From DATHAP01 sp963762865 (GTDB lineage: Bacteria; Actinomycetota; Actinomycetes; JACCUZ01), in NCBI GenBank assembly GCA_963762865.1, contig CAVXNC010000014.1, forward strand, positions 186,001-250,000: 64,000 bases of DNA, read 5' to 3'. Of the stretch, positions 1 to 8,061 are shown one piece after another; within the stretch, counting starts at the first letter, position 1, and each line of letters begins with the position of its first letter. The notes below the pieces were generated by a model that saw only the letters and a list, made by a program, of their open reading frames with translations, did not search any database and had not been told where the DNA came from. The translations under genes and the position numbers were made by a program.

Positions 1-381
1 CCCGGCCTGCGAGGAGACGCACATCGTGACGCGGCCCGGGTAGCGCATCAGGACGCTCTCGACCGTCGCGCCGTCGAAGAGCCGCCACACCGTCTTGCGG
101 GTCATGCCGTCGTCGCAGTCGAGGTGGCGGATCGGCGTCAGCAGCGACGGCAGCATCGACGCGGTCAGGGCGGCCCGTGACGCCGCCGGCACGTCGGTCA
201 TCTCTGCGGGGTCGTCGACGAGGTGGCTGAAGTAGTGGGTCGAGAGCTGGTTGGCCCGGAAGGGCTTCTCGCCGAGCTCGACGATCGCCGCGCGCCGCTC
301 GGCCGGCGTCAGGTCGGCGAGGTGGCGCGGCGGCTTGGCACGTCGCGGTGCTGCGAAGGTGAGCTCTCCGGCGGCCGGCAT
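1..381 (-). CDS. rlmN: 23S rRNA/tRNA adenine-C2 methyltransferase RlmN, N-terminal part
   Basis: Radical-SAM enzyme that methylates C2 of A2503 in 23S rRNA. The window edge cuts the gene, leaving 127 codons. The visible N-terminal domain has the typical run GEKPFRANQLSTHYF, then a region ending in MCVSSQAG, which leads into the CxxxCxxC iron-sulfur motif just outside the window. The ATG start at 381 lies 16 nt after the cdsA stop, so the two are probably cotranscribed. Family assignment is firm; the catalytic half is not visible. Confidence 0.88.
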   Translation of the reverse strand, partial: MPAAGELTFAAPRRAKPPRHLADLTPAERRAAIVELGEKPFRANQLSTHYFSHLVDDPAEMTDVPAASRAALTASMLPSLLTPIRHLDCDDGMTRKTVWRLFDGATVESVLMRYPGRVTMCVSSQAG

Positions 382-397
382 GGTGAGGCGCAGTCTC

Positions 398-1312
398 TCA
401 GGCCGGGACGAGCCAGGAGAGCAGAAGGTAGGTGACCGGCGCTGCCAGGAGCAGCGAGTCCAGCCGGTCCATCATCCCGCCGTGGCCGGGCAGCAGCGAC
501 CCCATGTCCTTGATGCCCAGGTCGCGCTTGATCATCGACTCGCCGAGGTCGCCGAGCGTCGCGGCGGTCATGGCTGCCAGGCCGATCAGCACACCCTCCC
601 AGGCCTGCCCGTCGACCAGCAGGGTCACGAGCAGTGCCCCGCCGACGGCAGAGAAGAGAGCCGAGCCCGCGAAGCCCTCCCAGGACTTCTTCGGGCTGAC
701 CGTCGGGGCCATCGGGTGCCGTCCGAAGAGCACTCCGGCGACGTACCCCCCGACATCGCTCAGGACGGTCAGGGCGATGAAGACGACCACCCGGTCCGCG
801 CCGTCGTCGGCGCGCAGGAGGAGCGCCGCAAAAGCAGCGAGGAAGGGGACATACATGGTGACGAACACGCCCGCGGTGATGTCGCGGACGTAGCCGGCCG
901 GGTTCTCCGGCAGCCGCCACAGCAGGGTCGCGACGATGGTCAGGGTCAGCGCGACGAGCATCGGCTCGCTGCCACCGGCGTAGGCCGCTCCGAGGATCGC
1001 CAGCGCGCCCACCAGGACCGGGATGACCGGGACCCGGACCCGGTCGGCGTGCAGGGCGTTGGTGAGCTCCCAGACCGCGAGCACGACGGCCGCGCCGACC
1101 ACAGCCAGGAACGCAGGCTTCCAGAGATAGAGCGTGAGCAGGATGACTGCGCCCAGCCCGAGGCCGACGGCGATCGCGGCGGGCAGGTTGCGACCGGCGC
1201 GGGTGCGTCGCTCCGGCGGCGGCACCGGCTCCATGGGCACCGGCTCGAGCGGAGAGGTGTTCTCCTTCCCCGCCGCGTCGGCGTCTGAGCGGGCCGACCG
1301 GTCCGAGGTCAT
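398..1312 (-). CDS. cdsA: Phosphatidate cytidylyltransferase
   Basis: Makes CDP-diacylglycerol from phosphatidic acid and CTP in the membrane, feeding all phospholipid synthesis. The 304-aa protein has a charged, proline-rich N-terminus (about 45 residues) and then multiple hydrophobic segments. The signature is clear near the C-terminus: KRDLGIKDMGSLLPGHGG followed by MMDRLD, with the conserved K-D and HGG-x-x-DR-x-D residues. The upstream reading frame stays open into frr, but the ATG at 1312 begins the natural MTSDRSARSD start. It lies 37 nt downstream of frr and just before rlmN in a minus-strand operon. Confidence 0.93.
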   Translation of the reverse strand: MTSDRSARSDADAAGKENTSPLEPVPMEPVPPPERRTRAGRNLPAAIAVGLGLGAVILLTLYLWKPAFLAVVGAAVVLAVWELTNALHADRVRVPVIPVLVGALAILGAAYAGGSEPMLVALTLTIVATLLWRLPENPAGYVRDITAGVFVTMYVPFLAAFAALLLRADDGADRVVVFIALTVLSDVGGYVAGVLFGRHPMAPTVSPKKSWEGFAGSALFSAVGGALLVTLLVDGQAWEGVLIGLAAMTAATLGDLGESMIKRDLGIKDMGSLLPGHGGMMDRLDSLLLAAPVTYLLLSWLVPA

Positions 1313-1349
1313 CGGGACGTCATCGTCGTGCCATCGGGTCGCCGGCTCC

Positions 1350-1907
1350 TCACACCTCGAGGAGCTCGGCCTCCTTGTGCTTGAGCAGCTCGTCGACGGA
1401 GGCGACGTGGCGCTGGGTGACCTTCTCCAGCTCCTTCTCGGCACGGGCGACGTCGTCCTCGCCGGCCTCGCCGTCCTTCGCGAAGCGGTCCAGCTCGTCC
1501 TTGGCGTGCCGCCGGACGTTGCGGATCGCGACCTTGGCCTCCTCCGCCTTGCGGTGCGCGACCTTGATGAACTCCTTGCGGCGCTCCTCGGTCAGCTGCG
1601 GGAACCCCACCCGGATGATCGCCCCGTCGTTGGTCGGGTTCACGCCGAGGTCGGAGTCGCGGATCGCGCGCTCGATGGCGTCCATCGCCGACTTGTCGTA
1701 CGGCGTCAGCGTGAGCATCCGGGCGTCGACCACGTGGAAGGACGCCAGCTGGTTCACCGGTGTCGGGGCGCCGTAGTAGTCGACGAGGATCTTGCTGAAC
1801 ATGCTCGGGTTGGCGCGCCCGGTCCGGATGGAGCCGAAGTCCTCGCCCGCGACGGAGACCGCCTTCTCCATCTTCTCCTCGGCCTCGAAGAGGGTCTCGT
1901 CGATCAC
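1350..1907 (-). CDS. frr: Ribosome recycling factor
   Basis: Splits the post-termination ribosome together with EF-G. Translation from the GTG at 1907 gives VIDETLFEAEEKMEKAV and 185 aa, the normal family length, ending KHKEAELLEV. Conserved RTGRANPSM and the two long helices are visible. A GGGAGA Shine-Dalgarno lies about 6 nt upstream of this GTG. The frame also stays open upstream to an ATG at 2015, directly after the pyrH stop, through a 6-residue repeat (TAPKAQ-like). I treat that stretch as untranslated because family length and the ribosome-binding site both favour 1907. Confidence 0.93.
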   Translation of the reverse strand: MIDETLFEAEEKMEKAVSVAGEDFGSIRTGRANPSMFSKILVDYYGAPTPVNQLASFHVVDARMLTLTPYDKSAMDAIERAIRDSDLGVNPTNDGAIIRVGFPQLTEERRKEFIKVAHRKAEEAKVAIRNVRRHAKDELDRFAKDGEAGEDDVARAEKELEKVTQRHVASVDELLKHKEAELLEV

Positions 1908-1932
1908 GTCGGTCTCCCGGGTGGTTGCGGTC

Positions 1933-2004
1933 GGTGCGGTCCGTGCTGTCGGTGCGGTCTGTGCTTTCGGTGCGGTCTGTGCTTTCGGTGCGGTCTGCGG
2001 TCGT
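1933..2004. repeat. 18-bp tandem repeat between pyrH and frr
   Basis: Three full units of ggtgcggtctgtgctttc (1933-1950 with two differences, 1951-1968, 1969-1986) and a partial fourth (1987-2004). The unit length is a multiple of three, so the frame upstream of frr stays open. If translated it would give TAPKAQ-type repeats. Confidence 0.85.
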
Positions 2005-2015
2005 CTCGGTGGCAT

Positions 2016-2795
2016 TCAGGCGTCGGGGCCGATGGCCGTGCCGATCTTCTCACCGTGCACGGCTCGGGCGATGTTGCCCTCCTCGGTCAGGTTGAAGACG
2101 ACGATCGGCAACCGGTGGTCACGGCAGAGGCTGATGGCGGTGGAGTCGGCGACCTTCAGGCCGCGGGAGAGGAACTCGTCGTAGGAGATGGAGTCGAAGC
2201 GAACCGCGGACGGGTTGGACTTCGGGTCCGAGTCGTAGACGCCGTCGACGCCCTTCTTGCCCATCAGCAGCACCTCGGCGCCGATCTCGAGTCCGCGCTG
2301 CGCGGCGACGGTGTCCGTGGAGAAGAACGGCATGCCGGCGCCGGCGCCGAAGATCACGACCCGACCCTTCTCGAGGTGCCGCATCGCCTTGCGCGGGATG
2401 TACGGCTCGGCCACCTGGCCCATCGCGATGGCCGTCTGGACGCGGGTCTCCACGCCCTGCTTCTCGAGGAAGTCCTGAAGCGCGAGGCAGTTCATGACGG
2501 TGCCGAGCATGCCCATGTAGTCGGCGCGGGCGCGGTCCATGCCGCGCTGCGAGAGCTCGGCACCGCGGAAGAAGTTGCCACCACCGACGACCACCGCGAC
2601 CTGGATGCCGTCGCGGGCCACGTCGGCGATCTGGCGGGCCATCGTGGACACCACGTCCGGGTCCACGCCGACCGCGCCGCCGCCGAACACCTCACCGGAG
2701 AGCTTGAGCACGACCCGGCGGTAGGCACCCGTCTCGGGCGAGCCAGGCGAGCCCGGCGCTGCCTGGGCCTCTCGCGATTCCGGCGATTCCGGCAC
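2016..2795 (-). CDS. pyrH: UMP kinase
   Basis: Phosphorylates UMP to UDP, the first dedicated step of UTP/CTP synthesis; hexameric cytosolic enzyme. From GTG 2795 the product is 259 aa. The kinase core starts at about residue 24 with RRVVLKLSGEVFGG, then VVGGGNFFRGAEL and the uridylate-binding DYMGMLGTVMN region. The preceding ~23 residues (SPESREAQAAPGSPG) are low complexity. A strong GGAGGAGG ribosome-binding site sits upstream of the chosen GTG; the longer open frame upstream runs into tsf without support. It lies 112 nt from tsf and 108 nt from the frr start. Confidence 0.92.
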   Translation of the reverse strand: MPESPESREAQAAPGSPGSPETGAYRRVVLKLSGEVFGGGAVGVDPDVVSTMARQIADVARDGIQVAVVVGGGNFFRGAELSQRGMDRARADYMGMLGTVMNCLALQDFLEKQGVETRVQTAIAMGQVAEPYIPRKAMRHLEKGRVVIFGAGAGMPFFSTDTVAAQRGLEIGAEVLLMGKKGVDGVYDSDPKSNPSAVRFDSISYDEFLSRGLKVADSTAISLCRDHRLPIVVFNLTEEGNIARAVHGEKIGTAIGPDA

Positions 2796-2837
2796 GGTCG
2801 CGGCCTCCTCCTGCCGGTCGCCCGGCTGTCTGGTCCC

Positions 2838-2893
2838 CCGCAGTCTGCCAGCCACCCGCGGGTGCGGGCGGCCGGCAGTGCGGGTGACTGCGG
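2838..2893 (-). terminator. Nested hairpin between tsf and pyrH
   Basis: An outer 7-bp perfect pair (CCGCAGT at 2838-2844 with ACTGCGG at 2887-2893) encloses CTGCC/GGCAG and a GC-rich core. There is no U-tract. It lies 15 nt past the tsf stop, so it could be a weak terminator or an attenuator that lowers pyrH-frr transcription relative to rpsB-tsf. Confidence 0.4.
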
Positions 2894-2907
2894 TCCGCAG
2901 CAGCCGG

Positions 2908-3738
2908 TCAGCTGCCGCCGACCTCGAAGCGGGTGAAGCGCACGACGGTGATCCCGGCATCGTCGAGCAGGGCCTTGACCGACTTCTTGCTGTCCTGGAC
3001 CGACGGCTGCTCGAGCAGCGCGACGTCCTTGAAGAAGCCGTTGACCCGGCCCTCGACGATCTTGGGCAGCGCCTGCTCGGGCTTGCCCTCCTCGCGGGCA
3101 GTGGCCTCGGCGATGCGCCGCTCGTTCTCGACGACGTCCGATGGGATCTCGTCACGCGACACGTAGGTCGGGCGCATGGCGGCCACCTGCATGGCGGCGC
3201 CGCGCGCGGCGGCCAGGTCGTCGCCCTCGAACTCGACGATGACCCCGACCTGGGCCGGCAGGTCCGCCGACCGCTTGTGCATGTAGGTCGCGACCTGCTT
3301 GCCCTCGGCGCCGAGCACGATCACGGCGGTCAGCTCGATCTTCTCGCCGATGACCGCAGCCACCGAGTCGATGTTCTCGGCGACGGTGCGGCCGTCCGCG
3401 AGCGACTCGGCCAGCAGCGCCTGCACGTCGCCGGTGCCGGTCTTGGCGGCGTGCGTGACGATGTCGGCGGCAAGCTGCTGGAACTGCTCGTTCTTGGCGA
3501 CGAAGTCCGTCTCGCAGTTGAGCTGGATCATCGCGCCGTCCGCTGCAGCGACCAGGCCGTTGGTGGCGCTGCGCTCGGCACCGCGCTCCTTGACCTTGGT
3601 CTCCCCCTTGATGCGCAGGGTCTCGACGGCCTTGTCGAAGTCGCCGGCAGTCTCCTCCAGCGCCTTCTTCGCAGCCATCATCCCGGCGCCGGTGGCGTCG
3701 CGGAGCTTCTTGACCTCAGCGGCGGTGATGTTCGCCAT
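2908..3738 (-). CDS. tsf: Elongation factor Ts
   Basis: Guanine-nucleotide exchange factor for EF-Tu. 276 aa from the ATG at 3738 (MANITAAEVKKLRDATGAGM). Visible landmarks are the N-terminal UBA-like segment, the signature LRDATGAGMMAAKKAL and LNCETDFVAKNEQF, and the C-terminal dimerisation core ending VVRFTRFEVGGS. It follows rpsB by 29 nt, the usual bacterial pairing, and is probably cotranscribed from the rpsB promoter. Confidence 0.95.
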   Translation of the reverse strand: MANITAAEVKKLRDATGAGMMAAKKALEETAGDFDKAVETLRIKGETKVKERGAERSATNGLVAAADGAMIQLNCETDFVAKNEQFQQLAADIVTHAAKTGTGDVQALLAESLADGRTVAENIDSVAAVIGEKIELTAVIVLGAEGKQVATYMHKRSADLPAQVGVIVEFEGDDLAAARGAAMQVAAMRPTYVSRDEIPSDVVENERRIAEATAREEGKPEQALPKIVEGRVNGFFKDVALLEQPSVQDSKKSVKALLDDAGITVVRFTRFEVGGS

Positions 3739-3767
3739 CTCTCGCTCTCTTCGAAGTGGTACGGGCG

Positions 3768-4820
3768 TCAGGACTGGGTCTGCTCGGGCGCTGCCTCGGC
3801 CGCAGTCGCGTCAGGGGCGGCAGCCTCAGGCGCGGCGGCCTCGGGGGCCTCCGGTGCAGCAGCCTCCGGCGTGGCGGCCTCGGGCGCAGCGGCTTCAGGC
3901 TCGGCTGCCTCGGTCGCGGTCGCCCCCGGCGCTGCCGTGTCGGTGGCGGCGCTCTCGGTCGCCGGCGCCTCGGCGCCCGCACCCTCCACGGTCTGGCCCT
4001 CGGCGGCCGCTGGCGTTCCCTCGGCCGCCTGGCCGCGAAGCAGCTCCTGCTCCCACTCGGCGAGCGGCTCGTCGGTGGCGAGCTGACCCTCGGGCTTGTC
4101 GTCGCCGTCCTGAGAGGTGCGCACCCGGGCCATCAGGCCGTCGGCCACGGCGTCGGCGATCACCCGGGTGAGCAGGGTGACCGAGCGGATCGCGTCGTCG
4201 TTGCCCGGGATCTTGTAGTCGACGTCGTCCGGGTCGCAGTTGGTGTCGAGGATCGCGACGACCGGGATGCCCAGCTTGTGGGCCTCACCGACGGCGATGT
4301 GCTCCTTCTTGGTGTCGATGATCCACACGGCGCTCGGCACGCGAGACATGTCCCGGATGCCGCCGAGGGTCTTGGCGAGCTTGTCCTTCTCGCGCTTGAG
4401 GACCAGCAGCTCCTTCTTGGTCATGCCGGAGCCGGGGACGTCGTCGAAGTCGAGCTGCTCGAGCTCCTTGAGGCGCTGCAGGCGCCCGTGGACGGTCTGG
4501 AAGTTGGTGAGCATGCCGCCCAGCCAGCGCTGGTTCACATACGGCATCCCGACCCGGGTGGCCTGCTCGGCGACGGTCTCCTGGGCCTGCTTCTTGGTGC
4601 CGATGAAGAGGACCGAGCCGCCGTGGGCGACCGTCTCCTTGATGAACTCGTAGGCACGGTCGATGTAGGACAGCGACTGCTGCAGGTCGATGATGTAGAT
4701 GCCGTTGCGCTCGGTGAAGATGAAACGCTTCATCTTCGGGTTCCAGCGCCGGGTCTGATGTCCGAAGTGCACGCCGCTCTCGAGCAGCTGCTTCATCGAG
4801 ACGACCTGGTTGGTGGCCAT
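3768..4820 (-). CDS. rpsB: 30S ribosomal protein S2 with long Ala/Pro/Glu tail
   Basis: Small-subunit protein S2. The ATG at 4820 gives MATNQVVSMKQLLESGVHFG and 350 aa, against roughly 240-270 for the standard protein. The core (HQTRRWNPKMKRFIF, LIGTKKQAQETV, MPYVNQRWLGGMLTNF) is intact to about residue 250. The remaining ~100 residues are a low-complexity acidic tail of APEAA/ATEAA units. Such tails are known on actinobacterial S2, but this one is long. An AGGAAAGG lies about 14 nt upstream of the start. Confidence 0.94.
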   Translation of the reverse strand: MATNQVVSMKQLLESGVHFGHQTRRWNPKMKRFIFTERNGIYIIDLQQSLSYIDRAYEFIKETVAHGGSVLFIGTKKQAQETVAEQATRVGMPYVNQRWLGGMLTNFQTVHGRLQRLKELEQLDFDDVPGSGMTKKELLVLKREKDKLAKTLGGIRDMSRVPSAVWIIDTKKEHIAVGEAHKLGIPVVAILDTNCDPDDVDYKIPGNDDAIRSVTLLTRVIADAVADGLMARVRTSQDGDDKPEGQLATDEPLAEWEQELLRGQAAEGTPAAAEGQTVEGAGAEAPATESAATDTAAPGATATEAAEPEAAAPEAATPEAAAPEAPEAAAPEAAAPDATAAEAAPEQTQS

Positions 4821-5038
4821 GGTCAGGCTCTGCCTTTCCTGCGCGGACGCGGCCCCGTCGGCGAGACGGTGGCGGCGAGGCGCCGTTCGGTTCGTCGTGG
4901 TCGGCCGGTCGACCGCCACGTCCTGACGCCTGCGGGCACGCTCACCGCCGTGTGGCCGTGCCGGTGACGCTGGCAGGCCGGTCGGGCGGACCGAGAGCGC
5001 GCCCCCGCCCGTGAGGGCGGTGTGCGGGCGTGCGAAGT

Positions 5039-5072
5039 CGACCCGTGGGACGGGTCGCTGCCCGGGAGTCTA
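5039..5072 (-). promoter_or_regulatory. rpsB promoter -10 and leader hairpin
   Basis: Reading the minus strand, TAGACT (5072-5067) fits an actinobacterial -10. It is followed by a perfect 8-bp hairpin, CGACCCGT-GGG-ACGGGTCG (5057-5039), at the expected start of the transcript. This would leave a leader of roughly 240 nt before rpsB. The 373-nt gap 4821-5193 holds no gene that I can see; S2 leaders are often autoregulatory, which is inference here. Confidence 0.45.
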
Positions 5073-5193
5073 CGCCGGGGCGGCCGGTGGCCGCGAATCC
5101 CCCGGTCGTCCACAGGTACGCCCTCGCCGCCGCCCGTCCACAGGTTGCCGCCGAGGGGTCCCGGAGCCGGGACCGACCGGCCAGCCTGGTCGG

Positions 5194-5865
5194 GTGCATC
5201 GAGGACGAGGGGCCGCAACACCGCTGGTCAGCCGGCTGCTGCGGTGGCTGGCTCTGGGCTGCCCGGCCCTGCTCGCGGGGCTGCTCCTCGCACCGGGCCC
5301 GGCGACGGCGACCGCGGTGCCGGCGGTAGCGGGCTGGGTGTGGCCGCTGGACCCGGCGCCGGCCGTCGTGGCGCGGTTCGACGCGCCGACCGGACCGTTC
5401 GCCGCCGGGCACCGCGGCGTCGACCTGGCAGCGACGGTCGGTCAGCAGGTGCTGGCGGCCGGTCGAGGGACGGTGGCGTTCGCCGGGACGGTCGCCGGCA
5501 AGCCCGTGGTGAGCATCGACCACGCGGGAGGTCTGCGGACGACCTACGAACCGGTGCTGGCCGACGTCCGCGCGGGCGACCGGGTGGTGCCGGGGTCACC
5601 GGTCGGCCGGGTTGCCGGGACCCCGGGACACTGCGCGCCGGTCACCTGCCTGCACTGGGGGCTTCGAGTCGGTCCAGGGCTGGCGACCTACCAGGACCCG
5701 CTGTCGCTGCTGGGGCTGCTGCCCGTCCGCCTGCTGCCCGTATGGGGAACGGCTCAGCTCGCCGCCGAGACGGTCCCACCGGCGACCGGTCCGGCGCCCC
5801 GGCGGGGGACGAGGTCCCCTCCGGCCACCCCCGACCGCGGACCGCTGATGGCCGGTTCCCGATGA
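5194..5865 (+). CDS. Secreted M23-family metallopeptidase
   Basis: Predicted peptidoglycan endopeptidase of the LytM/M23 fold. From GTG 5194 the 223-aa product starts with a short basic region and a signal-peptide-like hydrophobic stretch (LLRWLALGCPALLAGLLLAP). The M23 domain follows: GHRGVDLAATVGQ has the zinc-binding H-x3-D, and CLHWGLRVG the second histidine region. The C-terminal ~45 residues are proline-rich. It is divergent from rpsB, as in many actinomycetes. The start is uncertain because the frame is open further upstream. Its stop overlaps the first unit of a short repeat. Confidence 0.82.
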   Translation: MHRGRGAATPLVSRLLRWLALGCPALLAGLLLAPGPATATAVPAVAGWVWPLDPAPAVVARFDAPTGPFAAGHRGVDLAATVGQQVLAAGRGTVAFAGTVAGKPVVSIDHAGGLRTTYEPVLADVRAGDRVVPGSPVGRVAGTPGHCAPVTCLHWGLRVGPGLATYQDPLSLLGLLPVRLLPVWGTAQLAAETVPPATGPAPRRGTRSPPATPDRGPLMAGSR

Positions 5866-5934
5866 CCCGTTCAGGGCACCTCGTCCCGATGACCCCGTTC
5901 AGAGCCACCTGGTCCCGATGACCCCGTTCAGAGC
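5857..5934. repeat. Tandem ~29-bp repeat at a convergent gene junction
   Basis: Three successive units beginning tcccgatgaccc(c)gttcag: 5857-5883, 5884-5912 and 5913-5934. The first contains the stop of the M23 gene; the last contains the stop of the opposite aminotransferase. Units 2 and 3 share the first 22 nt exactly. Confidence 0.85.
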
Positions 5935-7127
5935 AGGGAGGGCAGGTCGGCTGCCAGCCGCCGGTAGTCGTCTGGCGAGTTGTAGGCCTGCGCGGACAGG
6001 CGGAGGAAGCCGTGGCCCTCCCAAGTCGTGACGGCGACCTCGACGGCCGCGTCCTCGCCGATCCGGTCCTGCAGCTCGGCGGCCGAGTCGGTGTCGGTGG
6101 CGAGGCCGGCCGGCAGCGGGACCAGCTGCATGCTCACGGCGGGGTCGCGCGGCAGGTCCTCCGACGCGAGCCCGAGCGCAGCGGCGACCTCGACCTGCCC
6201 GGCCACCGCGAGCTCGGCGTTGTGGCGGCGCAACCGGTCGAACCCGAGCCGCTCCATGACGCGCAGCGCGCGGGGGGCTGAGAGCCAGGCCGTCAGGTCG
6301 TCGGTGCCCACGTCGGTGAAGGCGTCCGGGAAGCCGGCCGGCTCGCGCCACGAGGCGACCAGCGGCAGCAGGTGCTCCCGCCATCGGGGCGCGGCGTGCA
6401 GCACAGCTGTCCCCCGCGGGGTGAAGCACCACTTGTGCAGGTTGCCTGCCCAGAAGTCGGCCCCGAGCCGGTCGACCTCCACGGCGAGCATGCCGGGTGC
6501 GTGGGCGCCGTCGACCAGGACGGCGACCCCGCGAGCCTGCAGGGCGGGCACCAGGTCGACGAGTGGCAGCCGCCGCGCGGTGGGACTGGTGACCTGGTCG
6601 ATCACCGCGAGTCGGGTGCGCTCCCCCACGGCCGCGAGGACCGCCTCGGTCGCCTCGTCGACGGTCGCCGCGAGCGGAACGTGCGCGACCTCGACCCGGG
6701 CTCCGGCCCGGGCAGCGAAGCGGTCAGCCGCGATCCGGACCGCCCCGTAGGTGTGGTCGGTCCGCAGCACGACATCGCCGGCCTCGAGCGGGAACGAGGC
6801 CAGGACGGTGCTGGCGGCGGTCGTGGCGTTGTGCACGAACACCAGGCCGGACGGGTCGGCCCCGAGGAAGCCCGCCAGCTCGTCGCGTGCCCCGGCCAGC
6901 GCCGTCGGGAGCTCGCGGTTGAAGAAGCGGACCGGGTTGCTCTCCATCCGCTGCCGCCAGGACTGCTGCTCCTCGAGGACCGGCGTCGGGACGGCACCGT
7001 ACGACCCGTGGTTGAGGTGGGCGACGGTCGGCTCCAGCGGCCACATGGCGCGGATCTCAGGCCAGTCCTCGCCCCACAGCGGGTTGGTCGTGGGGCCGGC
7101 CCCGAGGGTCGACGGCTCGGCTGGCAC
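5928..7127 (-). CDS. Class V aminotransferase (isopenicillin-N-epimerase-like)
   Basis: PLP-dependent fold-type I enzyme of 399 aa from GTG 7127. Conserved features are VAHLNHGSYGAVP near the N-terminus, HNATTAASTVL for cofactor phosphate binding, VDGAHAPG with the PLP-pyridine aspartate, and GNLHKW with the Schiff-base lysine. Relatives are annotated as isopenicillin N epimerase or cysteine-desulfurase-like, but substrates are mostly unknown and no beta-lactam genes are nearby. It is a monocistronic minus-strand gene between two plus-strand cell-wall enzymes. The family is certain, the reaction is not. Confidence 0.85.
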   Translation of the reverse strand: MPAEPSTLGAGPTTNPLWGEDWPEIRAMWPLEPTVAHLNHGSYGAVPTPVLEEQQSWRQRMESNPVRFFNRELPTALAGARDELAGFLGADPSGLVFVHNATTAASTVLASFPLEAGDVVLRTDHTYGAVRIAADRFAARAGARVEVAHVPLAATVDEATEAVLAAVGERTRLAVIDQVTSPTARRLPLVDLVPALQARGVAVLVDGAHAPGMLAVEVDRLGADFWAGNLHKWCFTPRGTAVLHAAPRWREHLLPLVASWREPAGFPDAFTDVGTDDLTAWLSAPRALRVMERLGFDRLRRHNAELAVAGQVEVAAALGLASEDLPRDPAVSMQLVPLPAGLATDTDSAAELQDRIGEDAAVEVAVTTWEGHGFLRLSAQAYNSPDDYRRLAADLPSLL

Positions 7128-7175
7128 CCGGCAAGCCTAGGTGCTGCCCGATGCGGTTCCTGGCATGGTCGTGGC

Positions 7176-8003
7176 GTGCCGTTCCCGCCGAGCCCTGCAG
7201 CCCCGGCCCCGCGCCGCCGGGCGGCCGCCGCCCTCTCGCTCGCGGGCGTCGTCGCGACGCTGCTCGCCGCCCTGCCCGCAGCGGCACCCGCCACGGCGAC
7301 CGCTGCGACCGGCCTGCCCCCGTACCACCCGTCCCGGCTCTCGCACCTCGGCCACGCCCGGCAGGTGGTCGTGGTGACGGCGCCGAGCTGGTCCTCGGGC
7401 CGCGGCACGCTGCGCGCCTACCAGCAGCGGGCGGGCGGCTCCTGGGATCGCGTGCTCGACGCCGACCAGGTCTGGCTCGGCGCCAACGGCCTGGTGGCGG
7501 CCCGTGATCGCCGGCAGAGCACCCTGACGACGCCGGCCGGCACGTTCGGTCTCGGCCCCGCCTTCGGCACCGCCGTCGATCCCGGCACCCAGCTGCCCTA
7601 CGAGGCGGTGGACCGGCGGGACTGGTGGCCCTACGACCCGCGGGACCCGGCCACCTACAACGTCTGGCAGCAGCGCCGTTCGGCCGCGTCGGACTGGCGG
7701 ACGAGCTGGGCAGAGGACCTGTCGTCGTTCGGGCGCCAGTACCGGCACGCGGTCGTCGTCGGCTTCAACCTGCCGCACGGCGTGCACTGGGCCGGGGGCG
7801 AGCGGGTGGCCGACCGGCCGGCCGACACGCGACGGGGCGGCGGGATCTTCCTGCACGTCCAGGCTCGGGCGCTCGCCGAGCGGCCGACCGCCGGCTGCGT
7901 CGCGATGCCGATGACTCGGATGGTCGCCCTGCTGAGGTGGCTCGACCCGGCGAGCCGGCCGGTCGTCGTCATCGGACCGCGGTCGTCGATCGACCGGATG
8001 TGA
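7176..8003 (+). CDS. Secreted L,D-transpeptidase-like (YkuD) protein
   Basis: Predicted exported enzyme of the ErfK/YbiS/YkuD fold, likely acting on 3-3 peptidoglycan cross-links or lipoprotein attachment. From GTG 7176 it is 275 aa with a signal peptide (RRRAAAALSLAGVVATLLAA, cleavage after an AxA near residue 43). The catalytic half contains GIFLHVQARALAERPTAGCV, where H and C match the YkuD His and Cys. The longer open frame upstream is antisense to the aminotransferase and has no support. The gene stands alone; its stop begins a short repeat. Confidence 0.78.
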   Translation: MPFPPSPAAPAPRRRAAAALSLAGVVATLLAALPAAAPATATAATGLPPYHPSRLSHLGHARQVVVVTAPSWSSGRGTLRAYQQRAGGSWDRVLDADQVWLGANGLVAARDRRQSTLTTPAGTFGLGPAFGTAVDPGTQLPYEAVDRRDWWPYDPRDPATYNVWQQRRSAASDWRTSWAEDLSSFGRQYRHAVVVGFNLPHGVHWAGGERVADRPADTRRGGGIFLHVQARALAERPTAGCVAMPMTRMVALLRWLDPASRPVVVIGPRSSIDRM

Positions 8004-8052
8004 CCGGTCGCCCGACGGATCTGACCGGTCGTCCCGCTGACCGGTCGTCCCG
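8001..8052. repeat. Short direct repeat following a stop codon
   Basis: The 15-bp unit tgaccggtcgtcccg occurs at 8022-8036 and 8038-8052. A one-base-shorter copy at 8001-8014 begins with the stop of the L,D-transpeptidase-like gene. Each copy repeats the TGA. Confidence 0.75.
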
Positions 8053-8061
8053 CCGACTCTG

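Noticed and set aside
5928..7127. Isopenicillin N epimerase as evidence for a beta-lactam cluster
   Set aside because: No other beta-lactam genes nearby; the family is broad and the name is historical.
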